Source: Candidatus Peribacteria bacterium RIFOXYB1_FULL_54_35
GTDB lineage: Bacteria; Patescibacteriota; Gracilibacteria; Peribacterales; Peribacteraceae
DNA length: 64,000 nucleotides
NCBI GenBank assembly: GCA_001787755.1
Contig: MFYJ01000014.1
Span: forward strand, 1-64,000
Direction of reading: 5' to 3'
A program made the translations under genes and the position numbers. Shown here in pieces: positions 7,919 to 17,582 of the stretch; positions within the stretch are counted from its first letter, which is position 1, and every line of letters begins with the position of its first letter. Below the pieces are notes generated by a model. The model ran no database searches. It was not told the DNA's origin and was given only the letters and a program-made list of their open reading frames with translations.

Positions 7919-10621
7919 ATGTCGTTTATCGATTTTTTGAACAAACTGCTGGGAGATCCCAATGAAAAAGAGCTCAGAAAACTTCGTCCTTTGATAAAGA
8001 AGGTGCGTTCTTGCCAAGGGGCACCGGAGATGCGGAACCTGAAATTAAGCGATCTGCCCAAGAAGACCGAAGAATTCCGAGTTCGTGTTTCGGGCGGAGA
8101 AGCGCTGGACGCGCTCCTTCCGGAGGCGTTTGGAGTGGTCATTCGTGCTTCTGAGCTTCTGCAGGGGAAGTCCGTTTCCATGGGGAAGCAGGAGTTTATC
8201 TGGAATATGGTTCCGTACGATGTGCAGATCATTGGTGGTGCGGTACTGCACAAAGGAGCTATCGCGGAGATGAAAACCGGAGAAGGGAAAACGCTCGTAT
8301 GCACCATGCCGGTGTATCTCAATGCACTGACGGGGAAGGGGGTGCATGTGGTGACGGTCAATGATTACCTGGCAAAGCGTGACTCGCTCTGGATGGGCAT
8401 GCTCTACGAGGTGCTTGGTCTCACAGTAGGGACCATCCTTCATGAGACGGAGGGTTCGGATCGCAAGGCACAGTATGCCTGCGATGTTACCTACGGGACG
8501 AACAATGAATTTGGATTCGACTATCTGCGCGACAACATGGCTCCTTCCCTGGGGCATCAGGTCCAGCGGTTGCTCCACTACGCAATTGTCGACGAGGTGG
8601 ACAGTATTCTTATCGATGAGGCCCGCACACCGCTCATCATCAGCCAGCCAGCAAATGAGTCCACCGATCGGTACAGGCAGTATTCACAGATGGTGACGCA
8701 TCTTCAGGAGAATGTGCACTTCAATAAGGATGAGAAGCAGCGTGTCGCTACTCTCACCGAAGAAGGCATCCGAAAAATGGAGGAGATGCTTGGTGTGGAG
8801 AATATCTATACCGATCGTGGATTTGAAGAGGTTCACCATATAGAACAGGCGCTCCGTGCGCATGCCATTTACCAGCGTGATGTCGATTATGTGGTGAAAG
8901 ACGGAGAGCTCATCATTGTGGATGAATTCACCGGGCGCCTTATGCCGGGGCGCCGCTACAGCCACGGGCTCCATCAGGCATTGGAGGCGAAAGAGGGGGT
9001 GGAAGTGCAGCGTGAGAGCAAAACGCTCGCCACCATCACGTTCCAGAATTACTTCCGTCTCTACGAGAAACTCGCAGGAATGACTGGTACTGCAAAAACG
9101 GAGGAGGAGGAATTCCTCTCCATTTACAAGCTTCCGACCATTGTCATTCCGACCGACAGGCCGGTTGTACGAGATGACCGGCCGGATGCCATCTACAAGT
9201 CGGTTGTTGCCAAGTTCAAGGCTGTGGCGAAGATTGCGAAGGAGAAGCACGGGAAAGGGCAGCCCATTCTTGTCGGGACGACTTCCATTGAAAAGTCAGA
9301 GGTGTTGAGTACGCTTCTGCAGAAGGAAGGGGTTCCGCATCAGATTCTCAATGCGAAACATCACCAGAAGGAAGCAGAAATTGTTGCGGGCGCAGGGCAG
9401 AAGGGAGCTGTGACCATCGCAACGAACATGGCTGGACGCGGAACAGACATCAAGCTGGGAGAGGGTGTTGCAGCCCTGGGGGGTCTCTGCATTCTCAGTA
9501 CTGAGCGCCACGAGGCCCGGCGTATTGATAATCAGCTGCGAGGACGCTCCGGCCGCCAGGGAGACCCGGGAGAGAGCCAGTTCTTTGTTTCCATGGAAGA
9601 TGATCTTATGCGGCTCTTCGGTGGGGACCGGCTGAAGTCCATGATGGAGAAGCTCAAAGTTCCCGATGACATGCCTCTGGAGAACAAGATTGTTTCCCGT
9701 TCCATTGAGAGCGCTCAGAAGCGGGTTGAAGGGCGCAACTTTGATATCCGCAAGCATGTTGTGCAGTACGACGACGTGATGAACAAGCACCGTGAGATTA
9801 TTTATACACGCCGACAGAACATCCTTTATAAACTCGCTGGCAAAAGTGATAGCGGAGGAGAGGAGGGCGAGACGAATCCTCTCCACCAGGACATTCTGAG
9901 TGCCCTTACACAGGAAGCGGAATCTATTGTTGCTGCACATGCTTCCTCGCGGGATCCGGAAGAATGGGAAGCCAAAGAGATATGTGAGGTACTCCATGCC
10001 CTCCACCCTCTTTTCGCGGAGGAAATTACTGAGAAAAAAATCCGCTCCTTCCCGGCACCGGAAAAGCTGCAGGAGGCGCTCACGCAGTTTTTTGTTCGGT
10101 TCTATGAGGAGAAGTGCAAACAGGAGAAGGAGGAGACAGTGCAGCAGGCGGAACGCATTGTGACTCTCCATTCCATTGATACGCACTGGATGGACCACAT
10201 TGACGATATGGCGCATCTGCGTGAGCAGGTGTCTTTTGCGGGGTATGCCCAGCGCGATCCTCTCATAGAGTACAAAGATCAGGGGTTCCATCGTTTCCAG
10301 CAGCTGATTGCCGCTATCGATTCCACCATCACCCGTACACTCCTGCAGGTGGATTTCTCCCAGTTTGCACCTGCAGCATTCGTTGCACGAGCTCAGGAGG
10401 AACTTGGGGATGTGCAGACGAATATTGATGAAATAGCTGGCGAACTGGAGAGCACGGGCGTTGACCGCGGACGACCGGTTTCATCGAACAACCCGGTTGT
10501 TGTGCGTGCAGATGGTTCATCTCCCTCTGCCCGACAGCCAGCGAGACAACTGAAAGTGGGGCGGAACGACCCCTGTCCCTGCGGGAGTGGGAAGAAATAT
10601 AAGAAGTGCCACGGGAAGTAG
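7919..10621 (+). CDS. secA: Preprotein translocase ATPase SecA
   Basis: Motor ATPase that pushes unfolded preproteins through SecYEG. Seen in order: Walker [11 protein letters not shown], Walker B region [61 protein letters not shown], and the C-terminal zinc motif [17 protein letters not shown] that binds lipids or SecB. 900 aa, full length. Upstream in-frame Met at 7877 is rejected because SecA proteins start at [19 protein letters not shown]-like sequence. TATTCT (7906-7911) ends exactly 7 bases before ATG 7919. Confidence 0.97.
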   Translation: MSFIDFLNKLLGDPNEKELRKLRPLIKKVRSCQGAPEMRNLKLSDLPKKTEEFRVRVSGGEALDALLPEAFGVVIRASELLQGKSVSMGKQEFIWNMVPYDVQIIGGAVLHKGAIAEMKTGEGKTLVCTMPVYLNALTGKGVHVVTVNDYLAKRDSLWMGMLYEVLGLTVGTILHETEGSDRKAQYACDVTYGTNNEFGFDYLRDNMAPSLGHQVQRLLHYAIVDEVDSILIDEARTPLIISQPANESTDRYRQYSQMVTHLQENVHFNKDEKQRVATLTEEGIRKMEEMLGVENIYTDRGFEEVHHIEQALRAHAIYQRDVDYVVKDGELIIVDEFTGRLMPGRRYSHGLHQALEAKEGVEVQRESKTLATITFQNYFRLYEKLAGMTGTAKTEEEEFLSIYKLPTIVIPTDRPVVRDDRPDAIYKSVVAKFKAVAKIAKEKHGKGQPILVGTTSIEKSEVLSTLLQKEGVPHQILNAKHHQKEAEIVAGAGQKGAVTIATNMAGRGTDIKLGEGVAALGGLCILSTERHEARRIDNQLRGRSGRQGDPGESQFFVSMEDDLMRLFGGDRLKSMMEKLKVPDDMPLENKIVSRSIESAQKRVEGRNFDIRKHVVQYDDVMNKHREIIYTRRQNILYKLAGKSDSGGEEGETNPLHQDILSALTQEAESIVAAHASSRDPEEWEAKEICEVLHALHPLFAEEITEKKIRSFPAPEKLQEALTQFFVRFYEEKCKQEKEETVQQAERIVTLHSIDTHWMDHIDDMAHLREQVSFAGYAQRDPLIEYKDQGFHRFQQLIAAIDSTITRTLLQVDFSQFAPAAFVARAQEELGDVQTNIDEIAGELESTGVDRGRPVSSNNPVVVRADGSSPSARQPARQLKVGRNDPCPCGSGKKYKKCHGK

Positions 10622-10642
10622 ATTGTTGTACCATAGTTCCCC

Positions 10643-11614
10643 ATGCCGAAACTCCGCACCATTGTGGGACATCAGCGGCAAGTGGAACAGCTGCAGCAGG
10701 ATATGGAGACAGGGAATATTGCACATGCGTACCTCTTCTCCGGACCAGCGCACCTTGGGAAGATGTCCATAGCGTACTGGTTTGCGAGTGAAATCCTCAC
10801 TAGGGGATTTTCTGTGGAAGAAAAAGCCAACGCTTCGCGATCTATTGGAAAGCTCACACATCCCGATCTGCTCGTGCTTGACCAGTTGTGGATTGAGAAA
10901 CAGTGTGAAGACTGGGACGTCATTGCACGTAGTTCCAATGTGAACCAGCAGCATCGCAGCAGGAATGAACCTGCCAAGACGGATACGATCAGCATCGACG
11001 ATGTGCGAGCATTACAGGAACGGTTGCATGAAACAAGTTTGGGTTTTTACCGTTGCTGCATCATTCGCAGCGTGGAGAGAATGCAGGAAGCGGCAGCGAA
11101 TGCTCTTTTGAAGATTTTGGAGGAACCGCCGGAGCATCTCGTGTTCATTCTCACAACACAGGCGCAGTCTTCGTTGCTTCCTACCATTATTTCCAGGGCA
11201 CGTTCACTGCGCTTTCTGCGCCTTCCGCGTCGGGAATTGCAGCCGATACTTGAGGAGGTCAATGAAGATGATGCCCATTTCATTCTGCGGCTTGCACAAG
11301 GGGCTCCGGGTATCGTGTACCGTCTGCGGGATGACCCCGATTCCTTACGGCTTGAAAAACAGGTCTATGAGAAAGCTCTCTCATTCTGGGGAACGGCATC
11401 TCTTAAGAGCCGTCTCCAGATACTCACCTCCCTTCACACCCGTGGGGATGAAGCTGATAGGTTTCTGACGCATCTCGCACTCTCTCTTCGGCAGCAGCCG
11501 CCAAGGAGGCGTGAGTTGCTCATGCCCCCTTTCATGGAGTTGGCGCGTTCTCTCAGGACAAATGCTCACAGGCAGCTTGCCGCTCAGTACTTTGCGCTCG
11601 TAACAGCGCCATAA
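10643..11614 (+). CDS. holB: DNA polymerase III delta'-type clamp-loader subunit
   Basis: AAA+ clamp-loader protein. IVGHQRQVEQLQQDMETG and AHAYLFSGPAHLGKMS give the RFC-box and P-loop region; the P-loop reads GPAHLGKM, with Met where Thr/Ser normally follows Lys, which suits a non-hydrolysing delta' subunit. The sensor and SRC-like region appears as NALLKILEEPPEHLVFIL and TIISRARSLRF, with SRA instead of SRC. TACCAT lies 8 bases before the ATG. It follows secA by 21 bases on the same strand. A divergent DnaX paralog is the alternative. Confidence 0.85.
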   Translation: MPKLRTIVGHQRQVEQLQQDMETGNIAHAYLFSGPAHLGKMSIAYWFASEILTRGFSVEEKANASRSIGKLTHPDLLVLDQLWIEKQCEDWDVIARSSNVNQQHRSRNEPAKTDTISIDDVRALQERLHETSLGFYRCCIIRSVERMQEAAANALLKILEEPPEHLVFILTTQAQSSLLPTIISRARSLRFLRLPRRELQPILEEVNEDDAHFILRLAQGAPGIVYRLRDDPDSLRLEKQVYEKALSFWGTASLKSRLQILTSLHTRGDEADRFLTHLALSLRQQPPRRRELLMPPFMELARSLRTNAHRQLAAQYFALVTAP

Positions 11615-11651
11615 ATTTTGCATCCAGGATCCTTGCCTGTACTTCTGCCGG

Positions 11652-12434
11652 GTGCTAGCCTCGCTTGCCGTGGTTTACGTATTTGTCCTCGTCGGGTCTT
11701 CTGTCGGTATTTGCGTGCTTCTCGGAGTGCGCGTACTTCTTCGCAACAGATCTGTTCGCAAGTTTGTCCGAAGTGTGCGGCAGCGGGTCCATTCGGCGGA
11801 GGAGCGGGGGAACGTTTTTGTTCAGGAAACTAAAATTGAGCGTCCCAGGAAAAGTCCCCGTACCTCCGCAATTGAGTTGCAGGAAGCACGGTCTCTCCTT
11901 CGTATGGCAGACAAGTCTTTTGCCCAAGAGAAAATTGAAGAGGCGGAACGGCACTATATCCAGGCTCTTACCATTCTGCCCGATGATGTGGATACCCGGG
12001 CCCAGCTTGCAAAATTCTATTTGCAGACAGGCCGTGAACAGAAAGCGGAAGTGATGTATATAGAACTCATCACCAAGCACGATGATGTGTCGTACTTCGC
12101 GAATTTGGGGCTGGCCTACTACAAGCAAAAAAAATACATTGAATCCTGCTGGAGTTACCGGGAGGCTTTGAAACGCGATGCAAAGAATCCTGAACGCGGT
12201 GCCGCGCTCGGACGCGCATGTATCGCTGCACATCGCTTCAAAGAAGCAGTGCCCCTTCTTGAGAAATCCTGCATGAGGCTCTCACGCGATACCGAGCTTC
12301 TCCACCTTCTTGCCGAGAGCTACCTGCAACTTGGGCACAGGGAGAAGGCGGAGGAAGCATACAAACGCATTAATAAGCTTGAGCCGTACAACGAGGGGGT
12401 AAAGGAAGCGCTGAAGGCCCTTGCAAAGGTGTAG
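11652..12434 (+). CDS. Membrane-anchored TPR protein
   Basis: 260 aa with one N-terminal transmembrane segment (about residues 3-28), a basic stretch (RNRSVRKFVRSVRQR), then tetratricopeptide repeats from about residue 80 to the end, e.g. AERHYIQALTILPDDVDTRA, YFANLGLAYYKQKKYIESCW and LHLLAESYLQLGHREKAEEA. TPRs mediate protein-protein contacts; the partner is unknown. Start is GTG at 11652. It ends 2 bases before the stop of the convergent first SGNH gene. Confidence 0.75.
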   Translation: MLASLAVVYVFVLVGSSVGICVLLGVRVLLRNRSVRKFVRSVRQRVHSAEERGNVFVQETKIERPRKSPRTSAIELQEARSLLRMADKSFAQEKIEEAERHYIQALTILPDDVDTRAQLAKFYLQTGREQKAEVMYIELITKHDDVSYFANLGLAYYKQKKYIESCWSYREALKRDAKNPERGAALGRACIAAHRFKEAVPLLEKSCMRLSRDTELLHLLAESYLQLGHREKAEEAYKRINKLEPYNEGVKEALKALAKV

Positions 12435-12436
12435 CG

Positions 12437-13600
12437 CTATCTTTGCATGACCGAAGGGAGCATTTCCGTAATGTAAGAGTGCAGCATGCTGGCGATGAGT
12501 CTATGGCCTTTTGGGGAGGGGTGATCGTAGTCAATGAAGAACTCGTCCCAGAATGCTCTGATCGTTTCGGGGTTGTCCCTGTTTGTTTCGGCGATAATTT
12601 CAGCGGTGCTCTTCGTGTCCTCTTCGTCCCCACGTACATGCGATGCAAGCATCTTCTGGAGAATCTCTAAGAGGTCAATGAAGTATATTCCCTGTTCTTC
12701 TGCAAAGGTTTGTATGGTGCGTTGTGGATGTGCGTGAGCCTCTTCCAGTCCCAGTTGGAAATCGAACGGAGTGGCAAGAATGACAAACGGGATGTTCTTT
12801 TCTTTTGCGATGGAGATCATTTGCAGTATCCACCAGAGGGCATCGTTCCATGCTTTCTGCACCTCAGGATCCTGAGGGTCCACAATGAGCTTCGCTATAT
12901 CCAGGATTTCTTTCTTCTGTGCTTTTTCAGCTATTTTTTCGCCGGTGAAATCCCGGAATCGAATTCTCCCATACATATCCTTCATGAAAAGGTAGAGAGC
13001 GCTTCTCTGCCCGAAGACATAATCCATATGCTTCTGTAAGTCGATGATATCGATGATTGGCATGTCATAGATGTCGTTCAGTGTGAATTGCAGGACGATG
13101 AGGTCAGGATGAAATTGCATCCCCCGCTTGAGATCGTAGTATTCCTGGTATGGGGAATTCATTGGGGCTGCAGTGTTTATAACCTCTACAGTGATGGGTT
13201 CCTCCTTCTCCGAAAGTTGCCTGTTCAGAGATTCTTCAAGCAGGAACGCGTATGTCTCCTTATCGTGGACGCCGTGACCAAAGGCGATGGAATCGCCAAG
13301 CAGAAGAATACGTTTTGTATTTTCCGGTTTCTGCAGGGAAAGCTCTGCGCTGCGGAAACCAAAGGAGTTTGTGGTGAATGGTACATCGTGGAACATGCTG
13401 AATTGGTTTTTCTTCAGCTGGAACAGTTTTTCTTTGTCGTACTCAAATATGCCGTATGGTTCGAATTTCTGCGGGGTGTATTGCAGGCGGGCCAGAGCTT
13501 CCGCTCCCCCGAAGAAGATACTGATGGAGGAGACGCAGAGGAGGAGGTTTATTCCAGTTCTGCGTAGACGGATTCTTTTCTCGGTTGGTCGGTTCTGCAT
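12437..13600 (-). CDS. Membrane-anchored SGNH hydrolase (array copy 1)
   Basis: 387 aa. N-terminal anchor GINLLLCVSSISIFFGGAEA (residues 16-35), then a conserved linker YTPQKFEPYGIFEYDKEK shared by all array members. The catalytic domain shows SGNH blocks: LLLGDSIAFGHG (Ser104), NTAAPMNSPYQEYYDLK (Gly block with Gly replaced by Met), LQFTLNDIYD, and C-terminal DYDHPSPKGH (Asp357, His360). SGNH enzymes cleave or transfer ester-linked acyl groups; here the active site should face outward. Last gene of the array. TATCAC (13609-13614) ends 8 bases before the ATG. Confidence 0.85.
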   Translation of the reverse strand: MQNRPTEKRIRLRRTGINLLLCVSSISIFFGGAEALARLQYTPQKFEPYGIFEYDKEKLFQLKKNQFSMFHDVPFTTNSFGFRSAELSLQKPENTKRILLLGDSIAFGHGVHDKETYAFLLEESLNRQLSEKEEPITVEVINTAAPMNSPYQEYYDLKRGMQFHPDLIVLQFTLNDIYDMPIIDIIDLQKHMDYVFGQRSALYLFMKDMYGRIRFRDFTGEKIAEKAQKKEILDIAKLIVDPQDPEVQKAWNDALWWILQMISIAKEKNIPFVILATPFDFQLGLEEAHAHPQRTIQTFAEEQGIYFIDLLEILQKMLASHVRGDEEDTKSTAEIIAETNRDNPETIRAFWDEFFIDYDHPSPKGHRLIASMLHSYITEMLPSVMQR

Positions 13601-13654
13601 GGTACTGTGTGATACAGGGGGAGAAATCCTACCACAATTTTTTTATGTGTATCT

Positions 13655-14863
13655 TTATTCTGCACCAAGATGCAACGCATTGAGAATAACGGGCTGTAGG
13701 ACGCTCGCAACGAGCTCGTGGCCTGCGGCTGAGAGGTGATCGTAGTCCAGGAAGAACACTTCCCAGAAGTCCTGAAGTAATCTGGAGCCGTCTTGTCTCC
13801 ACTCTGCGATAATTTGGTTTGCAGTCTTTTCTTTATCTGTTTGCTCCACAAGAAGCAGCCAGAGAATATCCAGCAGATCCACGAAGTAACTATCTTCTTC
13901 TTCTGAGAACTCTCTGAGTTTCTGTTGTGGGTAGGCGAACTTCTTTTCAAGAGTGAGCTGGAAGTCGAAAGGGGTGGCAAGAATGACGAATGGAATGTCC
14001 TGTTCCCTCGCGAGAGCTGTCATATGTCGTATCCAGCTGAGCGCATTTTCCCATTCTTCTATAACTTCGGGATTCTCCGGTTCAAGCACAAGCAGCGCCG
14101 CGTTGAAGTTTTCCTTTTGCGCCGCTTTCTGCGCGATATTTGCTCCTGTGGGGTCTTTGAATCGTATGCGTGCCGCGATGTCTTTCAGGAAGAGATAGAG
14201 TGCGCTTCTCTGCCTGAGGATATGGTCGAGATTCGATATATTATGTATGCCGAGTACATAATCGTGGCTGATGATTTCCAAGTCGCCTTCTTCCATTCCC
14301 ATGTCCCTGAAAATCCACCTTGCGAACGGTTCGATAATGTCATTCAGCGTGATCTGGAGGACGATGATATCGGGGCTGAACGCAAGGCCCCGCTTCATGT
14401 CGTGATATTCCTGGAACGGGGAGTTGCCCGGAACAGATGTGTTTATTACTTCGGCAGCAATCGCACTCTCCTGTTCTACAAGATACTCGTTGAGCGATTG
14501 CTCCAGGATATAGGAGAATATCTGGTCATCATTCACACCGTGTCCAAAAGAAACAGAGTCGCCTACCACGAGAACGCGCACGGTGTTCGCTGGTTTCTCG
14601 AGGGGAATTTCCTTCCCCCGAAAACCGTAGGAATTTGTGGTGTAGGCGCCTCCCCAGTACAGCCCGGTTGCATTTTTTTTGAGGCCAAATACCTTCTCTC
14701 TGTCATATTCGAACATGCCCGTGTACTCGTACTTCTGCGGCGTGTACCAGATACGCGCAATAAGTTCCGCACCCCCGAAGAAAAAAATAATTGATCCTGC
14801 ACACAGCAGGAGATTGAGAGCCATCCCTCGGGAGCGATTTTCTTTCTTCCCTCTGCGAAACAT
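13655..14863 (-). CDS. Membrane-anchored SGNH hydrolase (array copy 2)
   Basis: 402 aa. Anchor LNLLLCAGSIIFFFGGAELI at 16-35, linker WYTPQKYEYTGMFEYDREKV, then VVGDSVSFGHGV (Ser103), NTSVPGNSPFQEYHDMK, LQITLNDIIE and DYDHLSAAGH (Asp373, His376). Of the eight copies this one is closest to copies 3 and 4, and its linker is nearly identical to copy 4 at the DNA level. TAAAAA (14871-14876) ends 7 bases before the ATG, in GTAAAAAGGGGCCC. 67 bases separate it from copy 3. Confidence 0.85.
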   Translation of the reverse strand: MFRRGKKENRSRGMALNLLLCAGSIIFFFGGAELIARIWYTPQKYEYTGMFEYDREKVFGLKKNATGLYWGGAYTTNSYGFRGKEIPLEKPANTVRVLVVGDSVSFGHGVNDDQIFSYILEQSLNEYLVEQESAIAAEVINTSVPGNSPFQEYHDMKRGLAFSPDIIVLQITLNDIIEPFARWIFRDMGMEEGDLEIISHDYVLGIHNISNLDHILRQRSALYLFLKDIAARIRFKDPTGANIAQKAAQKENFNAALLVLEPENPEVIEEWENALSWIRHMTALAREQDIPFVILATPFDFQLTLEKKFAYPQQKLREFSEEEDSYFVDLLDILWLLLVEQTDKEKTANQIIAEWRQDGSRLLQDFWEVFFLDYDHLSAAGHELVASVLQPVILNALHLGAE

Positions 14864-14930
14864 GGGCCCCTTTTTACCTTAAGGCAATGCCGATGGCAAT
14901 TACTGGCTCCACTTTCCTTGTATGCAATCT

Positions 14931-16139
14931 TTATTCCGCAGCGAGATGCAATGTATTGAGGATGGCAGGCTGCAGGATGTTTGCCATGAGTTCGTGTCCT
15001 GTGGGCGAAGGGTGATCGTAGTCCAGGAAGAACATTTCCCAGAAGTCCTGGAGCAGAGGAGAGTCATTCTGCCTGCATTCTGCGATGATCTGATTTGCAG
15101 TTTTTTCTTTGTCTGTTTTCTCCACAAGGAGTTGCCAGAGGATGCCCAGCATGTCTATATAGTGGATATTTTCCTCTGTGGCGAATTCCTGCAGTTTTCG
15201 TTGCGGGTGGGCCAACTCTGTCTCACGGGAAAATTGAAAGTTGAATGGCGTAACAATAAGTATGAGGGGAATGTTCTGCTCTTGAGCGATGGCTATCATG
15301 CGATGCAGCCAGCTCAATGCATTTTTCCATGCGTCCTCTACTTCAGGATTCTCCGGTTCATCCACCAGCAGCCCTGCTGTGAATTTTTCCCTTCGCTTTG
15401 CTTTCTCGGCGGTATTTTTTCCTGTGGGATCCTGGAATTGTATGCGTGTTTGCATGTCCTTCAGAAAGAGGTAGAAGGCACTGTGCTGTCTGAGTGCGTT
15501 GTCCAGGGATGTCATGTTCTGTTTGCCAAACACGAAATCACGGCTGACATTTTCCAGGTTGCCTTCTTCCATGCCCATTTCCTCGAGAATCCATCCCGCG
15601 TTTTCCTCAATGATGTCATTCAGCGTGATCTGCAGGACGATGATATCGGGGTCATACGCAAGACCACGTTTCATGTCGTGATATTCCTGGAATGGGGAAT
15701 TGCCTGGGACGGAGGTATTGATGACTTCAAATGCGGGAGCCCCCTCCCGTTCTGTGAAGTACCTGTTGAGCGATTGTTCCAAGAAGTAGGAGTATGTCTC
15801 ATTGTCATTGACGCCATGTCCAAAGGAAATAGAATCACCCACAACGAGGACACGTACGGTGTTTTCTGGTTTCTCAAGAGAGATCTCCTTCCCACGGAGA
15901 CCACGGGAATTGGTTGTGAAGTGCCCGCCGTGATAGTAACTGTCATTATTGCTCCTCAGATCAAATACCTTCTCACTGTCATATTCAAACATGCCGCTGT
16001 ACTCGAGTTTCTGCGGTGTGTATTTGAGCTGGGCCAAGAGTTCGGATCCCCCAAGAAAGATACTGACTGAGCTCGCGCACAGCAGGAGATTAAGGGCCAA
16101 TCCGCGGGTATGGTTTTCCTGTTTGTGTATGTGGAACAT
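14931..16139 (-). CDS. Membrane-anchored SGNH hydrolase (array copy 3)
   Basis: 402 aa with the same plan: anchor LNLLLCASSVSIFLGGSELL, linker YTPQKLEYSGMFEYDSEKVF, VVGDSISFGHGV (Ser103), NTSVPGNSPFQEYHDMKRGL, LQITLNDIIEE and DYDHPSPTGH near the end. It has the clearest own promoter in the array: TTGCCA (16171-16176), 17 bases, TATAAT (16148-16153), 8 bases, ATG. The 144-base gap to copy 4 is the largest in the array, so copies 3-1 may form a separate transcription unit. Confidence 0.87.
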   Translation of the reverse strand: MFHIHKQENHTRGLALNLLLCASSVSIFLGGSELLAQLKYTPQKLEYSGMFEYDSEKVFDLRSNNDSYYHGGHFTTNSRGLRGKEISLEKPENTVRVLVVGDSISFGHGVNDNETYSYFLEQSLNRYFTEREGAPAFEVINTSVPGNSPFQEYHDMKRGLAYDPDIIVLQITLNDIIEENAGWILEEMGMEEGNLENVSRDFVFGKQNMTSLDNALRQHSAFYLFLKDMQTRIQFQDPTGKNTAEKAKRREKFTAGLLVDEPENPEVEDAWKNALSWLHRMIAIAQEQNIPLILIVTPFNFQFSRETELAHPQRKLQEFATEENIHYIDMLGILWQLLVEKTDKEKTANQIIAECRQNDSPLLQDFWEMFFLDYDHPSPTGHELMANILQPAILNTLHLAAE

Positions 16140-16147
16140 TTCATAAC

Positions 16148-16176
16148 ATTATACTAAAAATGAGTATTGCTGGCAA
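16148..16176 (-). promoter_or_regulatory. Near-consensus promoter abutting SGNH copy 3
   Basis: On the minus strand TTGCCA, 17-base spacer, TATAAT. The -10 ends 8 bases before the ATG at 16139, so transcription would start within 1-2 bases of the start codon. This is the best sigma70-type match found in the window. Confidence 0.7.
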
Positions 16177-16283
16177 TTCTGTCCTTCCCCCTATTGAGTG
16201 TATTTCTGTGCCTTTGGCAGCTCAGTTTGACGGTTGGCATGTATTTTTTATGCCCCTGGAGGTTTGGATCTTTTTATCACGAA

Positions 16284-17519
16284 TCATTCATTATTCTCTT
16301 TCGCTTGCGATGCTGTCAGTGCTTCCAGTACGAGAGGATAGAGTTCCTCTGCGATGAGTATGTGGCCTGTTGCAGTGGGGTGGCAGTAGTCGCTGAAGTA
16401 CTCTGTCCAGAAGTCTGAGAGCATCGTAGATTTAGCTCCTTTCGCCTGCTCTTCGAGAATGATCTGATCCGCGGTTTTTTCTTTGCCGGCATGCTCAGCC
16501 AGGAGTTCCCAGAGCTTTTGCAGTATGTCTGCGAAGTAGAGCTTTTCTTCGGTTGCGAACCCCCTAAGTTTCTGTTGCGGGTATGCAAAACTCTCTTCCA
16601 CACTGAACTGGAAATCGTAGGGGGTCACAAGAAGCACGATGGGGATGTTTCTTTCTTGGGCGGTGCTTGTCATGCCGCGTATCCAGCCCAGAGCATTCTC
16701 CCATGCTTTTACTGCTGTGGGGTTTTCCGGTTCGGTCACCAGCAGTGCTGAAGTGTAGTTTTCCTTGCGGTATGCTTTTTCCCTCACGTGTTTACCGGTG
16801 GGGTCGCGGAAACGAATACGTGTTTGCATGTCTTTCAGGAAGAGGTAGAACGCACTGTACTGCTTGAGCACATGGTCGATCTGCGATATGTTTGCGATGC
16901 CGAGGACGTAGTCATGACTTATGATTTCCAGATTGCCTTCATATATTCCCATATCCTCGAGTATCCATTTTGCGTGTGGTTCAATAATATCATTGAGGGT
17001 CACTTGGAGGACTATGGCATCCGGGTTGAACTGCAACCCCCGCTTGAGATCGTGGTATTCCTGGAACGGAGCATTCCCGGGGACTGCGGTATTGACTACT
17101 TCGACGGTACTATCCCCCTTTCCTTCATCGGAAAAATGTTTGTTGAGTGCTGCCTCGAGCAGAGAGGAAAACGTCTGTTCATTATCCATGCCGTGGCCGA
17201 AGGTAACGGAGTCTCCGACCATGAGGACACGCAAGGTCTTTGGGGGTTTTTCTACAGAGGTCTCTCTTCCGCGAAAACCGAAGGAGTTTGTCGTAAAGTG
17301 CCCACCGCGGTAGATGTCATCGATATTTTTTCTTAAGCCAAATACCTTCTCTTTGTCGTATTCGAACATGCCCGTGTACTCGTACTTCTGCGGTGTGTAC
17401 CAGATACGAGCGACAAGTTCTGTTCCTCCAAGGAAAATACTCACAGAACCTATGCAAACCAGGAGGTTGATCCCCAGTCCGCGCAGCAAGTGTTTCCATG
17501 GCTTCTCTTGGTCAGACAT
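16284..17519 (-). CDS. Membrane-anchored SGNH hydrolase (array copy 4)
   Basis: 411 aa from the start I choose (MSDQEKPW). Upstream in-frame codons to 17561 are ignored because the other copies have 12-20 residues before the anchor. Anchor INLLVCIGSVSIFLGGTELV, linker WYTPQKYEYTGMFEYDKEKV, MVGDSVTFGHGM (Ser104), NTAVPGNAPFQEYHDLKRGL, LQVTLNDIIE, and DYCHPTATGH, where the residue before His is Cys rather than Asp. TAAAAA (17527-17532) ends 7 bases before the ATG. The C-terminal tail is a little longer than in copies 1-3. Confidence 0.85.
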   Translation of the reverse strand: MSDQEKPWKHLLRGLGINLLVCIGSVSIFLGGTELVARIWYTPQKYEYTGMFEYDKEKVFGLRKNIDDIYRGGHFTTNSFGFRGRETSVEKPPKTLRVLMVGDSVTFGHGMDNEQTFSSLLEAALNKHFSDEGKGDSTVEVVNTAVPGNAPFQEYHDLKRGLQFNPDAIVLQVTLNDIIEPHAKWILEDMGIYEGNLEIISHDYVLGIANISQIDHVLKQYSAFYLFLKDMQTRIRFRDPTGKHVREKAYRKENYTSALLVTEPENPTAVKAWENALGWIRGMTSTAQERNIPIVLLVTPYDFQFSVEESFAYPQQKLRGFATEEKLYFADILQKLWELLAEHAGKEKTADQIILEEQAKGAKSTMLSDFWTEYFSDYCHPTATGHILIAEELYPLVLEALTASQAKENNE

Positions 17520-17582
17520 GGGACTCTTTTTACAGGAAGAAGGGAGGTGGATCAATCCCATACTCTGTGGTCTTTGCAGGCC

